The notes: generated from the sequence alone by a model not told the origin. A stretch of DNA of 35,357 nucleotides from RUG11894 sp964344335 (GCA_964344335.1 CAYFMW010000017.1:1-35357); one strand, 5' to 3'; positions 14,500 to 24,856 are shown, counted from the first letter of the stretch. Program-made: numbers and translations.

Positions 14500-15120
14500 T
14501 TACTTCCCGAAAGCCCTATACAAGAATGTGACTATCGGAACGGTTCCGATGTTTCCGGAAGGCGTCTGATATATCAGGCGATAGCTGCTTATTGCCCTGT
14601 CTTGCCTCTCGGAAAACTCAATACCGCTGGCATCGGCAGTATATGTTCCTATGTTGCCCGCCCTGTCGCGGAAACGGAAGGTATAAGTCCTCTCCGCTGC
14701 CGGCGTATCGAAGCTGAAAGTTACGGACGAGAGAGCGGTTGCGCCTTCCTCCCCGGATATTAAAGTTACATCATCGTCTTCGTTACTGAATCCCACAATC
14801 GAATATGTAACTGAATAGTAGAGCAACTTACCGTCATCATCCATTTCCGTTTCGGAACTGAAGCTGACGAGCGCTTCGGGCGCTTCTTTGTCTATATTGA
14901 GTATGGGAACAGTAAATGTTCTGTTTTGCTCGGCCGCAGAGAGGGTCGAATTCTTAAGAGTATAAGTTAATGTTCCGTTTCCGGTAAATGTAAACTCGCT
15001 TTGGCCCACAACGCTCAGGTTCGGGGTTTTGCTCGTGTCGATTGTAACTTTTACATCCGCTGACACGGGTATCTGCGGTGTTATAACCACATCGTTGTCC
15101 CCGACTCCGTTGCGAACCAT
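14500..15120 (-). pseudogene. C-terminal remnant of a surface protein with Ig-like domains
   Basis: 206 codons open from 15120. The translation is beta-rich and low in Cys: GVGDNDVVITPQIPV, KVTIDTSKTPNLSVVG, FTGNGTLTYTLKNSTL, then PILNIDKEAPEALVSFSS and YTFRFRDRAGNIGTYTAD. The phrases NIDKEAPEA and F-x-DRAGN-x-G are hallmarks of bacterial Ig-like/OmpL47-type repeats in cell-surface adhesins. It has no signal peptide and no good SD, and a methionine at 15120 is just the first ATG after the frame enters from a different gene. I read it as the end of a much larger adhesin gene whose 5' part was deleted. No LPXTG anchor is seen at the C-terminus (ends TFLYRAFGK). Confidence 0.65.
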
Positions 15121-15314
15121 GTGACGAGTGTCGGATTTTTGTAGGCGATAATTGAAATAGCAATATATTCCACAATTTCGGCAAGCGACACGAGAACTGC
15201 CTTTTTACCCTCCAGCATTAACACGGTAAAAAGAACCGCAAAGACGAACAATGACGGCGTACCGCCCTTGTAAGCGCCCGATGTGAAAAACAGAACACCG
15301 AAAAGCCTACTCAA
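15081..15314 (-). pseudogene. Remnant of a membrane sensor (histidine-kinase-like N-terminal domain)
   Basis: From a TTG at 15314, with GGGAGGAG seven bases before it, the frame reads MSRLFGVLFFTSGAYKGGTP and continues SLFVFAVLFTVLMLEGKKAV, LVSLAEIVEYIAISIIAYKN, PTLVTWF. This hydrophobic pattern, with GAYKGGTPSLFVFAVLFTV and MLEGKK, resembles the multi-TM N-terminal sensor part of clostridial histidine kinases. After VTWF the frame runs into the Ig-like sequence in another frame and stops at 15081. Everything downstream (HAMP, kinase) is missing, as are the first TM helices normally before GAYKGG. It overlaps the Ig-like remnant by 40 bases in a different frame. Probably a deletion scar; expression of a short TM peptide is possible. 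Confidence 0.6.
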
Positions 15315-15326
15315 AGAAGCTCCTCC

Positions 15327-15722
15327 CTATTTTACCTTTTCAATAAATTCCGCATGGAAATCGCAATTTCGGTTGCAGAGCTTTAACATGGTGCGGACTT
15401 TAAGGGTAAGCACGGTGCATTCGCCTTCCGCGACCACAGTCTCGGGTGGAACCAGAGCTATGATGGAGGGGCTCAGCCCGCTGCTGCTCTCTATCTTTTC
15501 CCAGAGCCTGAACGGCGGCATCTCGGGCTGAGTGCTACCTTCCAATACGATCGGAACCCTCTCGGCCTTTACGCCTGCCTCGCAGAGAATCTCTCCTCCC
15601 TCGATGCGGCGAATCTGCCCCTGCATGCAGGACATAAACCAATCCAGACTCTGATCGTCCTTTAAATGCGACAGAAGAGGATGAGCTCTGATGAGCTCCT
15701 TTTGATGAAGATTCAGCAACAT
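15327..15722 (-). CDS. Crp/Fnr-like cyclic-nucleotide-binding domain protein lacking the HTH
   Basis: 131 residues from the ATG at 15722 (AGGGGG six bases before it); a TTG at 15728 is also possible. The sequence LLSHLKDDQSLDWFMSCMQG, IRRIEGGEILCEAGVKAERV, PIVLEGSTQ and ALVPPETVVAEGECTVLTL follows the beta-roll of Crp/Fnr effector domains, ending with the start of the dimerisation helix (FHAEFIEKVK). Full Crp/Fnr proteins continue about 90 residues into a winged HTH; here a TAG stops the protein at exactly that point. So it cannot bind DNA as a normal Crp would. It may be a truncated pseudogene (two further truncated genes follow) or a small effector-binding protein. It lies 10 bases after glpK and would be co-transcribed with it. 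Confidence 0.7.
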   Translation of the reverse strand: MLLNLHQKELIRAHPLLSHLKDDQSLDWFMSCMQGQIRRIEGGEILCEAGVKAERVPIVLEGSTQPEMPPFRLWEKIESSSGLSPSIIALVPPETVVAEGECTVLTLKVRTMLKLCNRNCDFHAEFIEKVK

Positions 15723-15732
15723 TTTCAACCCC

Positions 15733-17217
15733 CTATTTAAAAGTTCTGCATGCCTCGACAGCCCTGTGCCAGCGCTTAATCCTATCCTGCGCCTCGATTC
15801 GGCTCATACCGGGAGCGAAGCTCCTTGAAATCTGCCAGTTCGCCTTAACATCCTCCGCATCTTCCCAGTAGCCGCTCGCAAGTCCCGCAAGATAGGCGGC
15901 ACCGAGGGCGGTAGTCTCTATACAGACCGGCCTTCTGACCTCCACGCCGGTAATATCCGCCTGAAACTGCATTAGAAAATCATTCGCGCTCGCCCCGCCG
16001 TCGACCTTTAGACTTTCGAGTTCTATTCCGCTGTCGCTCCTCATGGCTTTTAGAAGATCGTAGCTCTGGTAAGCTATGGATTCGAGAGTCGCCCTTATTA
16101 TGTGATTCCTGTTCGTGCCTCTGGTAATCCCGAGTATCGCGCCCCTCGCGTAGGGGTCCCAGTAGGGCGCGCCGAGGCCCGTAAAGGCCGGTACGACATA
16201 CACTCCGCCCGTATCTTCAACCATCTGCGCATACTTCTCGGTCGAAGGCGAATCTTCGGTTATATCCAGCTCGTCCCTAAGCCACTGCACGGCCGCACCC
16301 GCGACGAATATGGAACCCTCGAGCGCATAAGTAATTTTGCCGCCGAGCCCCCAGGCTATCGTCGTCACAAGACCGTTCCTGCTGCTTGCCGGTTTATCGC
16401 CCGTATTCATAAGCAAAAAGCAGCCCGTGCCGTAGGTATTCTTGGCCTCGCCCGGCTCAAAGCAGGTCTGCCCGAAGAGCGCCGCCTGCTGATCCCCCGC
16501 GCTGCCCGCTATCTTAATCTTTCCGCCGAAGAGCGCCGCCTCCGTCTCGCCGTAAACTTGCGACGAAGGCATAACTTCCGGCAGCATGCTTGCAGGAATC
16601 TCCAAAATCTCCAGAAGCTCCCTATCCCAGCATAGCTCGTGTATATTGAAGATCATCGTGCGCGAGGCGTTGGAATAATCCGTAATATGAACCCGCCCGC
16701 CCGTCAGCTTCCATATCAGCCAGCTGTCCACGGTTCCGAAGAGCAGCTCTCCCGCCTCGGCCTTCTTCCTTGCGCCCGGCACATTATCCAATATCCAGCG
16801 GATCTTTGTGGCGGAAAAATACGCATCGACCTTGAGGCCGGTCTTTTCATTTATAGTATCTCCGTGCACCTGCTCGAGCACTTCGCAGTGGTCGGCCGTG
16901 CGCCTGCACTGCCATACTATCGCGTTGTAAACGGGCCTCCCCGTGTTTTTATCCCAGACTATGGTGGTCTCGCGCTGATTGGTTATTCCGATTGCCGCGA
17001 TATCCTTCGCGGCGGCCCCGGCCCTTCGCATCGCCTCCTGCGCAACGGCCAGCTGAGTCTCCCAAATCTCTTCGGGATCGTGCTCCACCCAGCCCGGATG
17101 CGGGTACATCTGGGTGAATTCCCTGCTCGCCGAGGCGACGGTATTGCCCGCCATGTCGAAAATTATGCAGCGATTGCCGGTGGTCCCGGCATCCAGCGCC
17201 ATCACATACTTATTCAT
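15733..17217 (-). CDS. glpK: Glycerol kinase
   Basis: 494 residues, the usual GlpK length. It phosphorylates glycerol to sn-glycerol 3-phosphate with ATP in the cytosol. Marks of the FGGY kinase fold: MALDAGTTGNRCIIFD (phosphate loop), the glycerol-binding GITNQRETTIVWDKNTGRPV and NAIVWQCRRTAD, SAGDQQAALFGQ and AGEAKNTYGTGCF, GLGAPYWDPYARGAILGITRG (FGGY signature 2 region) and LKVDGGASANDFLMQFQADI. The start codon overlaps the end of hemW by 8 bases, so glpK is read from the lepA-hemW transcript. No glpF or glpD is nearby. The family is activated by PTS HPr through a conserved His in Firmicutes (in the GNRC... ALEGSIFVAG region); I did not verify that residue. Confidence 0.98.
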   Translation of the reverse strand: MNKYVMALDAGTTGNRCIIFDMAGNTVASASREFTQMYPHPGWVEHDPEEIWETQLAVAQEAMRRAGAAAKDIAAIGITNQRETTIVWDKNTGRPVYNAIVWQCRRTADHCEVLEQVHGDTINEKTGLKVDAYFSATKIRWILDNVPGARKKAEAGELLFGTVDSWLIWKLTGGRVHITDYSNASRTMIFNIHELCWDRELLEILEIPASMLPEVMPSSQVYGETEAALFGGKIKIAGSAGDQQAALFGQTCFEPGEAKNTYGTGCFLLMNTGDKPASSRNGLVTTIAWGLGGKITYALEGSIFVAGAAVQWLRDELDITEDSPSTEKYAQMVEDTGGVYVVPAFTGLGAPYWDPYARGAILGITRGTNRNHIIRATLESIAYQSYDLLKAMRSDSGIELESLKVDGGASANDFLMQFQADITGVEVRRPVCIETTALGAAYLAGLASGYWEDAEDVKANWQISRSFAPGMSRIEAQDRIKRWHRAVEACRTFK

Positions 17218-18341
17218 TGATCAACCTCTCCATAAGCAAGTAATTCTCGTCGATACCGTCGGGCGAAAGCCTCCAGCCCTTCTCCGTGCGTTCCAGAAGA
17301 CCCTCGCTTTCCAGCTCGCGGCTGGCCCTGCCAAAATCCTCCTCGTAGGAAGATCCGAATAGCTCCTCGTAATCGGCCTCGTCGAAGCCGTCTATCAGGC
17401 GCAGCTCCGTAAACACGAAATCCGTCTTTAAATCCCTGATTTCGGATTCCTCAAACTCAATGCTGTGCGCCCCGCGGACGAGATATTCCTCCAAATTGCT
17501 CGTCGAAAAGCTGCGAGTTCCTCTCACGAAGCTGTGAGCCGCCATGCCGAGACCGAGGTAATCCTGCATCGTCCAGTATTTCAGATTGTGCCTGCATTCA
17601 AATCCGGGCTTGGCGGCGTTGGATATCTCGTAATGACGGTATCCGGACGCCTTCAGCATCTCGACCGCCCTGCGATACACGGCCCTCACGGATTCATGGC
17701 TCGGAAGGCTCAACTTGCCGTCTTTAAAGTCTCTATAAAAAGGCGTCCCCATCTCGAGTTGCAGACTGTAAAAGGATATATGAGGAACCTGCATCTCTAT
17801 CAGTTCCTCGAGCGTATCCTCAAAGGACTGAGGAGTCATTTCCGGTACTCCGAGCATTATATCCGCGCTGTAATTTATTCCGCTCCCGCGGGCGGCGCCG
17901 AGCGCCTGCCTCGCGCTATCCGCGCTATGGATGCGCCCCAGATTTCGCAGCACATCGTCATCGAAGCTCTGCACCCCTATGCTCAGGCGGTTTACGCCCG
18001 CCTCGATGTATCCTGCGAGCTTGTCCGCGTCGAAGCTGCCGGGGTTGGCTTCCATGCTTACTTCCATATTTCCCGACTCCTCGCAGTCGAAATTTTCGCG
18101 GATGCGGGAAATTATGCGAGCGATCTGCGCGGGCGCAAGAAGCGAAGGCGTTCCGCCTCCGATGAAAATCGTATCGACTTTATGACTATCGCGAAACACC
18201 CCCGCCCTTTCGTTTATCTCGCGGCAGAGCGCATCGAGATAGGCTTTGCGGGTGGATTCATCGCAGCCGGCAAAGGAGACGAAGTCGCAGTAATTGCACT
18301 TCCTCTCGCAAAAGGGTATGTGAATGTAGAGCCCCAGAGGC

Positions 18342-18355
<14 letters not shown>
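17210..18355 (-). CDS. hemW: HemW, radical SAM heme chaperone
   Basis: 381 residues. Near the start is YIHIPFCERKCNYCDFVSF: CX3CX2C for the [4Fe-4S]/SAM cluster followed by Phe where true coproporphyrinogen dehydrogenase HemN has a fourth Cys, so this is HemW. FIGGGTPSLL is the SAM-binding GGT motif; RLSIGVQSFDDDVLRNLGR and the heme-binding HNLKYW motif (in CRHNLKYWTMQDYLGLG) are also HemW signatures. A C-terminal HemN-type winged domain (about 310-381) follows. HemW hands heme to target proteins; it does not make it. The lepA-hemW pair is standard in Firmicutes, and the ATG overlaps lepA's end by 14 bases. Downstream glpK overlaps by 8 bases, where hrcA would normally be. Confidence 0.95.
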
Positions 18356-20153
<1,798 letters not shown>

Positions 20154-20205
20154 GTGTGTCGTCTTAATCCTCAATAATTTTCGCTGCTTTTACTATTAAC
20201 AATTA

Positions 20206-20214
20206 ATTATAGCA
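20206..20214 (-). promoter_or_regulatory. Extended -10 promoter of the lepA-hemW-glpK operon
   Basis: TGCTATAAT on the minus strand, about 52 bases upstream of lepA's ATG; no convincing -35 box. Confidence 0.6.
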
Positions 20215-20275
20215 CAAGCGAAGATTCCGATGCGATACAAGGCTTTGCACTACCGGGAAATAATTAAACCTAAAA

Positions 20276-20617
20276 TCAGCCCGGCGGCCAGAGCATCTTT
20301 CTCTTGCCGAGCAGGTGAATGTGCAGATGCTTTACCGTCTGCATGCCGTCGGCTCCGGTATTTATAACGACCCTGTAGCCGTTTTCCAGCCCGAGCTGCT
20401 GCGCAATCTCCTTAATCTTGAGCATCATGTGGCCCATCAGCTCCAAATTCTCCGGCGCGCATTCGTCCAGAGATGCTATATGCTTCTTGGGGACGATAAG
20501 GCAGTGAACCGGCGCCTGAGGCGCGGTATCCGAAAAAGCCTTTATCTTATCGTCCTCGTAGACTCCGCTAGAGGGAATTTCACCCGATACGATTTTGCAA
20601 AAAATACAGTCCTTCAT
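20276..20617 (-). CDS. HIT family hydrolase (Hint/HinT-like)
   Basis: 113 residues from the ATG at 20617, preceded by AGAGGCGGAAAT. Signature: DCIFCKIVSGEIPSSGVYED at the N-terminus (the FCKI-x-x-GEIP block), PQAPVHCLIVPKKHI in the middle, and the catalytic triad motif HLHIHLLGKRKM (H-x-H-x-H) near the end, followed by WPPG. This is a small purine nucleoside phosphoramidase of the Hint branch that removes AMP from adenylylated lysine or similar compounds. The longer frame to 20692 runs almost to mtaB and is not supported. It follows mtaB by 71 bases on the same strand and is probably in the same transcript. Confidence 0.95.
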   Translation of the reverse strand: MKDCIFCKIVSGEIPSSGVYEDDKIKAFSDTAPQAPVHCLIVPKKHIASLDECAPENLELMGHMMLKIKEIAQQLGLENGYRVVINTGADGMQTVKHLHIHLLGKRKMLWPPG

Positions 20618-20688
20618 ATTTCCGCCTCTCAATCTTCTGTAAATATAGCCTATCAGCGCCGCAAGCTGCGCCATTCTTATCCTGAACT

Positions 20689-22014
20689 TCATTTTATCAC
20701 AATACCGAGCACTCCGTCCTCAAATACTCCCTCTATGCGAATATCGAGAAAGCTGCCGGAGGCATCTTCCTCATGGGAAAAATATACGGGGCAAAAATTC
20801 CCAGCATGACCCTTCCACAAAATTCCGCGCTCTGTAAGCACCCTCTCTTCGGCTAAAACCCTCTGAACGCTACCGGCCATGCGCTCTCTAAACTTTAGGG
20901 ATTCGCTCCCGGCAAGCGCCGCAAGCCTCGCAGCGCGCTCCTTTCTCAGGGAGACCGGAACCTGATTCTTCATCCCGGCCGCTGCTGTACCCTTTCGCGC
21001 ACTGTAAGGAAATACATGCAAATGTAAATAGGAGGCATCCCGCACCAACTGCATGCTCAGCTCGAAATCCTCCTCGCTCTCCCCCGGAAAGCCTGTTATT
21101 ATATCGGCACTTATCCCGTAGAGTGGATCGAAATTTCTGCAGACTTTCACCATAGCCATGTAGTCGGCCGCGGTATAGCGGCGGTTCATAGCGGAGAGTA
21201 TATTGTCCGAACCGCTCTGCGCGGACAGATGCAGGTGATGAGCCAGCTTTTCGTACTTCAAGAGCCTCGAAACATAGCTCTCGTCCACTACCGTGGGCTC
21301 CATGGAGCCTAGCCTTATGCGAAAATCCCCCGGCAGCTCGTCTATCCCTTTAACGATGATTTCCACGCCCTCAAGGCCGCTGCCGCTGTCGTCGCGAAAG
21401 CCCTTTTCGGCCCCGTAGAGGGCCGTGTTGATCCCGGTTAAGGTAATCTCCTTATATCCTTCGGAAATCAGCTTCTCGGCCTCTTTTATTATCTCCGCCG
21501 CGCTCCTGCTTCGAATAGGCCCCCTGGCATAGGGGATTATGCAGTAGGAGCAGAATCGGTCGCAGCCGTCCTGTATCTTTATGAGGGCGCGGGTGCGCTC
21601 GCGCAGTCCGCTTACACCGTATCCGGCGGATTCTCCGCGCTCGAAGTTTCCCACATCCGCGATGCGGGCGCTGAAACTCTCCACATAATCCAGGGCATTC
21701 ATCTTCTCGGCATTTCCGAGTATTATGTCGGCTTCGTCGATAGCAGCGAGCTCCTGAAGCTTAGTCTGAGGATAGCAGCCCGCGGCGATGACCAAGGCCT
21801 TCGGATTGCGCCGCTTGGCCCTTCTTATATACTGCCGCGACTTTCTGTCCGCGAGCGCCGTTACGCTGCAGGTATTGATGAAGTAAACATCGGCGATATC
21901 GCGCTCGTCGCAGACTTCGTACCCCGCGGCGGCAAATTGCTCGGCGATGGCCTGGGATTCGTATTGATTAGTCTTGCAACCCAATGTATAAAAAGTTATT
22001 TTTTTAGTTACCAT
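20689..22014 (-). CDS. mtaB: tRNA t6A37 methylthiotransferase MtaB
   Basis: 441 residues. N-terminal UPF0004 domain with TLGCKTNQYESQAI (first cluster Cys), FINTCSVTALADRKSRQYIR (second Cys) and VIAAGCYPQ (third Cys). The central radical SAM domain has the cluster motif CDRFCSYCIIPYARGPIRSR, then EITLTGINTALYG and LHLHLSAQSGSDNILSAMNR, and IITGFPGESEEDF. The C-terminal TRAM domain is around 375-440. The TLGCK-N-Q-YES start and SRS sequence place it in the MtaB subgroup (ms2t6A37), not MiaB. It modifies tRNAs reading ANN codons. AAGGAG sits right before the ATG. In many Firmicutes mtaB lies downstream of dnaJ; here it is on the other side of the split operon. Confidence 0.95.
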   Translation of the reverse strand: MVTKKITFYTLGCKTNQYESQAIAEQFAAAGYEVCDERDIADVYFINTCSVTALADRKSRQYIRRAKRRNPKALVIAAGCYPQTKLQELAAIDEADIILGNAEKMNALDYVESFSARIADVGNFERGESAGYGVSGLRERTRALIKIQDGCDRFCSYCIIPYARGPIRSRSAAEIIKEAEKLISEGYKEITLTGINTALYGAEKGFRDDSGSGLEGVEIIVKGIDELPGDFRIRLGSMEPTVVDESYVSRLLKYEKLAHHLHLSAQSGSDNILSAMNRRYTAADYMAMVKVCRNFDPLYGISADIITGFPGESEEDFELSMQLVRDASYLHLHVFPYSARKGTAAAGMKNQVPVSLRKERAARLAALAGSESLKFRERMAGSVQRVLAEERVLTERGILWKGHAGNFCPVYFSHEEDASGSFLDIRIEGVFEDGVLGIVIK

Positions 22015-22141
22015 AGCTCCTTACCGCCGATTGCGCTCTGCTCCAGATTGAGCAGGAAAGCCTTCCGACAGGCGAATCCATATACGATTCGTATTTCTCC
22101 ACCCCGCTCTCGCGAATCGGGCTTACATTTAAACTATTCAT
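22004..22141 (-). CDS. Possible 45-residue small ORF upstream of mtaB
   Basis: ATG at 22141 to a TAA at 22004, overlapping the mtaB start by 11 bases. The peptide begins MNSLNVSPIRESGVEKYESY and has no recognisable family. It might couple translation to mtaB, but there is no good SD and no conservation evidence, so it may be chance. The rest of the 250-base gap to 22267 holds AT-rich sequence with several TATAAT-like boxes (22186-22196) that could start the ABM gene. Confidence 0.25.
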   Translation of the reverse strand: MNSLNVSPIRESGVEKYESYMDSPVGRLSCSIWSRAQSAVRSYGN

Positions 22142-22266
22142 ATTCTTAGAAAATATTTCGCGCATATTATTTTAGTATACTGATGTATAATATAATTTAG
22201 GATATGTCGTATTCCAAATTATATTTATCAAAACAGATTAAAGCTCACAATAAACGGAGGTACAAA

Positions 22267-22563
22267 ATGGTAATAGTCGTAGTCAAATACAGGGCACCCG
22301 AGGGCGTGCGCGAAAAATTTATTAAACAGCTCTTCGATGAAGGCCTACCCCAGGCATGCCGCGCCGAGGAAGGCAATATCGCCTACGACTACTATTATTC
22401 CGTCGAGGATCCCAACGAAGTTCTGCTTCTGGAGGCTTGGAAGGATAATCAAGCGCTGGCCGATCACGGCAAATTCCCCCACTTTATTCGCATAGCCGAA
22501 GTCAGAGTGGAAAACAATGTCCGCTCCACGGTGGAATCCTTCGACGCCAAAGAGCGCAGATAG
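22267..22563 (+). CDS. Antibiotic biosynthesis monooxygenase (ABM)-fold protein
   Basis: 98 residues from the ATG at 22267, preceded by AAACGGAGGTACAA; an in-frame ATG at 22204 lacks an SD. The sequence MVIVVVKYRAPEGVREKF, ACRAEEGNIAYDYYYSVEDP, NEVLLLEAWKDNQALADHGK and HFIRIAEV is the ferredoxin-like dimeric alpha/beta-barrel of the ABM family (PF03992), including the E-x-W strand and the H-x-x-x-x-x-F helix. Members include YgiN-type quinol monooxygenases and many with unknown substrate. It ends only six bases before the convergent amidohydrolase stop, with no terminator between them, so transcripts may overlap. Confidence 0.88.
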   Translation: MVIVVVKYRAPEGVREKFIKQLFDEGLPQACRAEEGNIAYDYYYSVEDPNEVLLLEAWKDNQALADHGKFPHFIRIAEVRVENNVRSTVESFDAKERR

Positions 22564-22569
22564 CCCGGA

Positions 22570-24189
22570 TCAGGCCTCGTAAACCGTCTCGCCCTCGAGC
22601 ACGGTCATAAGCACTTTCGTGCTGAGGATTTCCTTCGGCTCTATCTCGAGCAGGTTCTTATCCAGCACCACCAGGTCCGCGTATTTCCCGACCGTAATCG
22701 AGCCCCGAGTCGCTTCCGCGTAGCCCGCATAGGCTCCTTCTATCGTGAACATGCGCAGGGCTTCCTCTATGCTGACGGCGTTTTCCGGATACCAGCTGCC
22801 GCCCTTTCCGTCATCTCTGGTTACTGCATAGTAAATATTTATGAGCGGGTCGTTGCGCTCCACCGGGCAATCGCTTCCGCCGCTGATATGAATCCCCAAA
22901 TCGAACATGCTGCGCCAGTCATAGCTCTGCCTTGCGAGCTCGCTTCCGACGCAGTCGTCCACTATATTGCAGTCCGCGCGCACAAATATCGGTTGCGCAT
23001 AGGCGAGCACATTATTTCTGCGCATGCGCGTAAGCTGCTCCGTCCTCATAATCTGGCAATGAACCAGCCCGTGCCTCATATCGGGGCGCGGGTTATTATG
23101 TCTCGCCTTTTCTATTGCATCCAGAGCCATATCGACCGCGGCGTCACCTATGCAGTGGATTACCGCCGGGTAGCCCCCGTCGTGCGCCGTCCGCACGAGC
23201 TCGTCGAGCTCATCGGCACTGAAGATTAAAACTCCCTCCGCGCCGGGGTCGTTCAGGTATCCGTCCCTGAGCACCGCCGTATGAGCCCCCAGAGAACCGT
23301 CAGCGATAATTTTTATGGAATTAGTCTCGAACCTCGTTCCGAAGGCGCTTCCGCGCGGATATCTCCTGACAAACGCCTTAAGCACATCGGGCTGCTCTAT
23401 CCTGCACTGCTGATAGACCCTGACCGACATAAGGTCTTCCCGCTCGGCTTCCCTGAAGGCCCGAAGCTGCGGTGCCATATCTTCGCTTTCGTCGATTATA
23501 TCGATATCGTCGCTGTGTATGCCCACCAATCCCAGCGCCGCATACTGCGCCGATTTTTTCTTTATCTGCTCCTTGTAATCCTCCACAGTGGGGCGCGGAA
23601 GCTTGTACAGAGCCATGCCGGCATCACATTCAAGCAGCTGTCCCTGCGGGCTTCCGTCCTCAAGGAAAGGCATATCGTATTCAGTCTCGCCTTCCTTTTC
23701 CTCCATCAATCCCAATATCTCCAGAGCCCTGGTATTGTGAGCCGCCGTATGGCCGCAGGCCCGCTCCAGATATATGGGCAGATCGCTGCAGATCTCGTCG
23801 AGGTCGAGGCGGCTCGGAATGCGCTTTATATCGCTCCAAAAATCCTGATTGAATCCGGTCCCAAGCACCCAGTCTCCGCCGCTTTCGCGCACCCGGGCGG
23901 CTTCATCGGCGATCAATCCGGCAAATTCGGCATAGCTTTCGCATCCGGTCAGATCCAGATATCTGTCGCGGGCAGCGTCCAGCATCAGATGCATATGAGA
24001 ATCTATAAACCCGGGGCACACGAACTTCCCTTCCAGGTTAACCAGTTCCGTGCCTTCCGAAGCATATGCGAGCATCTCCTCGTCGCTGCCGAGGTGCATT
24101 ATAATTCCGCCCTTTATGCACAGCGCCGAAACTATCGGGCAAGCCGGATCCACGGTTGCAATTACAGCGTTATAAAAAATTTTATCCAT
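22570..24189 (-). CDS. Metal-dependent amidohydrolase, YtcJ-like (Amidohydro_3)
   Basis: 539 residues from the ATG at 24189 (MDKIFYNAVIATVDPACPIV), preceded by AAGGAG seven bases upstream; the longer frame to 24225 lacks an SD. A composite N-terminal beta-sandwich (1-55) leads to the metal motif GFIDSHMHLMLDA (H-x-H), GTGFNQDFW, the Asp/Glu-rich middle, HSDDIDIID, KIIADGSLGAHTAVLRDGYL, AVIHCIGDAAVDMALDAIEK, GLVHCQIMR and SGGSDCPVERNDPLINIYYA, and ends with IEGAYAGYAEATRGSITVGK then YADLVVLDKN. This is the order of YtcJ-like deacetylase/amidohydrolases with exo-type amide substrates. Cytosolic; the substrate is unknown. Single gene with its own promoter. Confidence 0.92.
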   Translation of the reverse strand: MDKIFYNAVIATVDPACPIVSALCIKGGIIMHLGSDEEMLAYASEGTELVNLEGKFVCPGFIDSHMHLMLDAARDRYLDLTGCESYAEFAGLIADEAARVRESGGDWVLGTGFNQDFWSDIKRIPSRLDLDEICSDLPIYLERACGHTAAHNTRALEILGLMEEKEGETEYDMPFLEDGSPQGQLLECDAGMALYKLPRPTVEDYKEQIKKKSAQYAALGLVGIHSDDIDIIDESEDMAPQLRAFREAEREDLMSVRVYQQCRIEQPDVLKAFVRRYPRGSAFGTRFETNSIKIIADGSLGAHTAVLRDGYLNDPGAEGVLIFSADELDELVRTAHDGGYPAVIHCIGDAAVDMALDAIEKARHNNPRPDMRHGLVHCQIMRTEQLTRMRRNNVLAYAQPIFVRADCNIVDDCVGSELARQSYDWRSMFDLGIHISGGSDCPVERNDPLINIYYAVTRDDGKGGSWYPENAVSIEEALRMFTIEGAYAGYAEATRGSITVGKYADLVVLDKNLLEIEPKEILSTKVLMTVLEGETVYEA

Positions 24190-24283
24190 TCTTCTACTCC
24201 TTATCCGCCGAAGCGGTTTGTGCATTTAATTCGCGACATGCAAACACTGCCCGCTGCAAATTAAAGATAAACAACTGAATATA

Positions 24284-24312
24284 ATGATAACATTCGATAT
24301 TTTCCTTTTCAA
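24284..24312 (-). promoter_or_regulatory. Probable promoter of the amidohydrolase gene
   Basis: On the minus strand TTGAAA (24307-24312), a 17-base spacer and TATCAT (24284-24289), about 95 bases before the ATG. Confidence 0.45.
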
Positions 24313-24357
24313 CAGAAAGCGGAAGCGCGAATCTTCCTGTCCATCGCGCCGGCGCTC

Positions 24358-24385
24358 TTGCAATCGACGCCTAAATCACTATAAT
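24358..24385 (+). promoter_or_regulatory. Promoter of the small lipoprotein gene
   Basis: TTGCAA (24358-24363), 16-base spacer, TATAAT (24380-24385). GGAGGAAG follows eight bases before the ATG at 24410. Confidence 0.6.
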
Positions 24386-24409
24386 TATCTATGTGTATTG
24401 GAGGAAGAT

Positions 24410-24802
24410 ATGAAAAGAATAATTGTATATATATTAATCGCGGCACTCGCCATCGCTTGCCTCGCAGCTTGCAACAAGGACAAGAACAAAGACAAGGAAG
24501 TGCAGCAAGACCAGAGCGCTGCCATCCTATACGAAGAACTTTCGAAGCTCGCAATTAAGCTCGTGGATAAATATAACGAAATTGCCGCAAAAGCCAAGGA
24601 GAACGGCTGGGAGGCGGACTTCGACACCCTCAAGGCCATGCACGAGATGGCCGACGCGATAGACAAGATATCCGAGGCCGTAACGAATCCGGAGGGCATA
24701 AGCGAAGAGGCTCTCGAACAGTACAAGAAATCCGCAACGGAACTCTTCGATCGCCTTGAAACTGAAATAGAAACCAAGATTAACGAGCTCTACCAACCCT
24801 AG
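24410..24802 (+). CDS. Small helical lipoprotein, unknown function
   Basis: 130 residues from the ATG at 24410, preceded by GGAGGAAG; the longer frame to 24284 includes the promoter and is rejected. Signal: MKRIIVYILIAALAIACLAA then Cys21 in the lipobox LAAC, followed by a Lys/Asp-rich tether (NKDKNKDKEVQQDQ). The mature part (about 37-130) is one helical region with heptad-like Leu/Ile/Ala spacing: AAILYEELSKLAIKLVDKYN, KAMHEMADAIDKISEAVTNP, ALEQYKKSATELFDRLETE. No domain is recognised. Exposed on the outer membrane face. The prepilin peptidase gene follows 60 bases downstream but has its own promoter, and no terminator lies between them. Confidence 0.85.
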   Translation: MKRIIVYILIAALAIACLAACNKDKNKDKEVQQDQSAAILYEELSKLAIKLVDKYNEIAAKAKENGWEADFDTLKAMHEMADAIDKISEAVTNPEGISEEALEQYKKSATELFDRLETEIETKINELYQP

Positions 24803-24827
24803 CCGCAACCTGCAAACTAGACGCTAC

Positions 24828-24856
24828 TTGCATTAAATGGTAATTTATGTAATAAT
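24828..24856 (+). promoter_or_regulatory. Promoter of the prepilin peptidase gene, probably leaderless
   Basis: TTGCAT (24828-24833), 17-base spacer and AATAAT (24851-24856) with TGT before it (extended -10). Only six bases then separate the -10 from the ATG at 24863, so transcription should begin at or near the start codon. There is no SD. Confidence 0.65.

Noticed and set aside
22204..22266. N-terminal extension of the ABM protein starting at 22204
   Set aside because: A TATAAT lies seven bases before this ATG, as in the leaderless genes, but the ATG at 22267 has a strong SD and matches the family's normal start.
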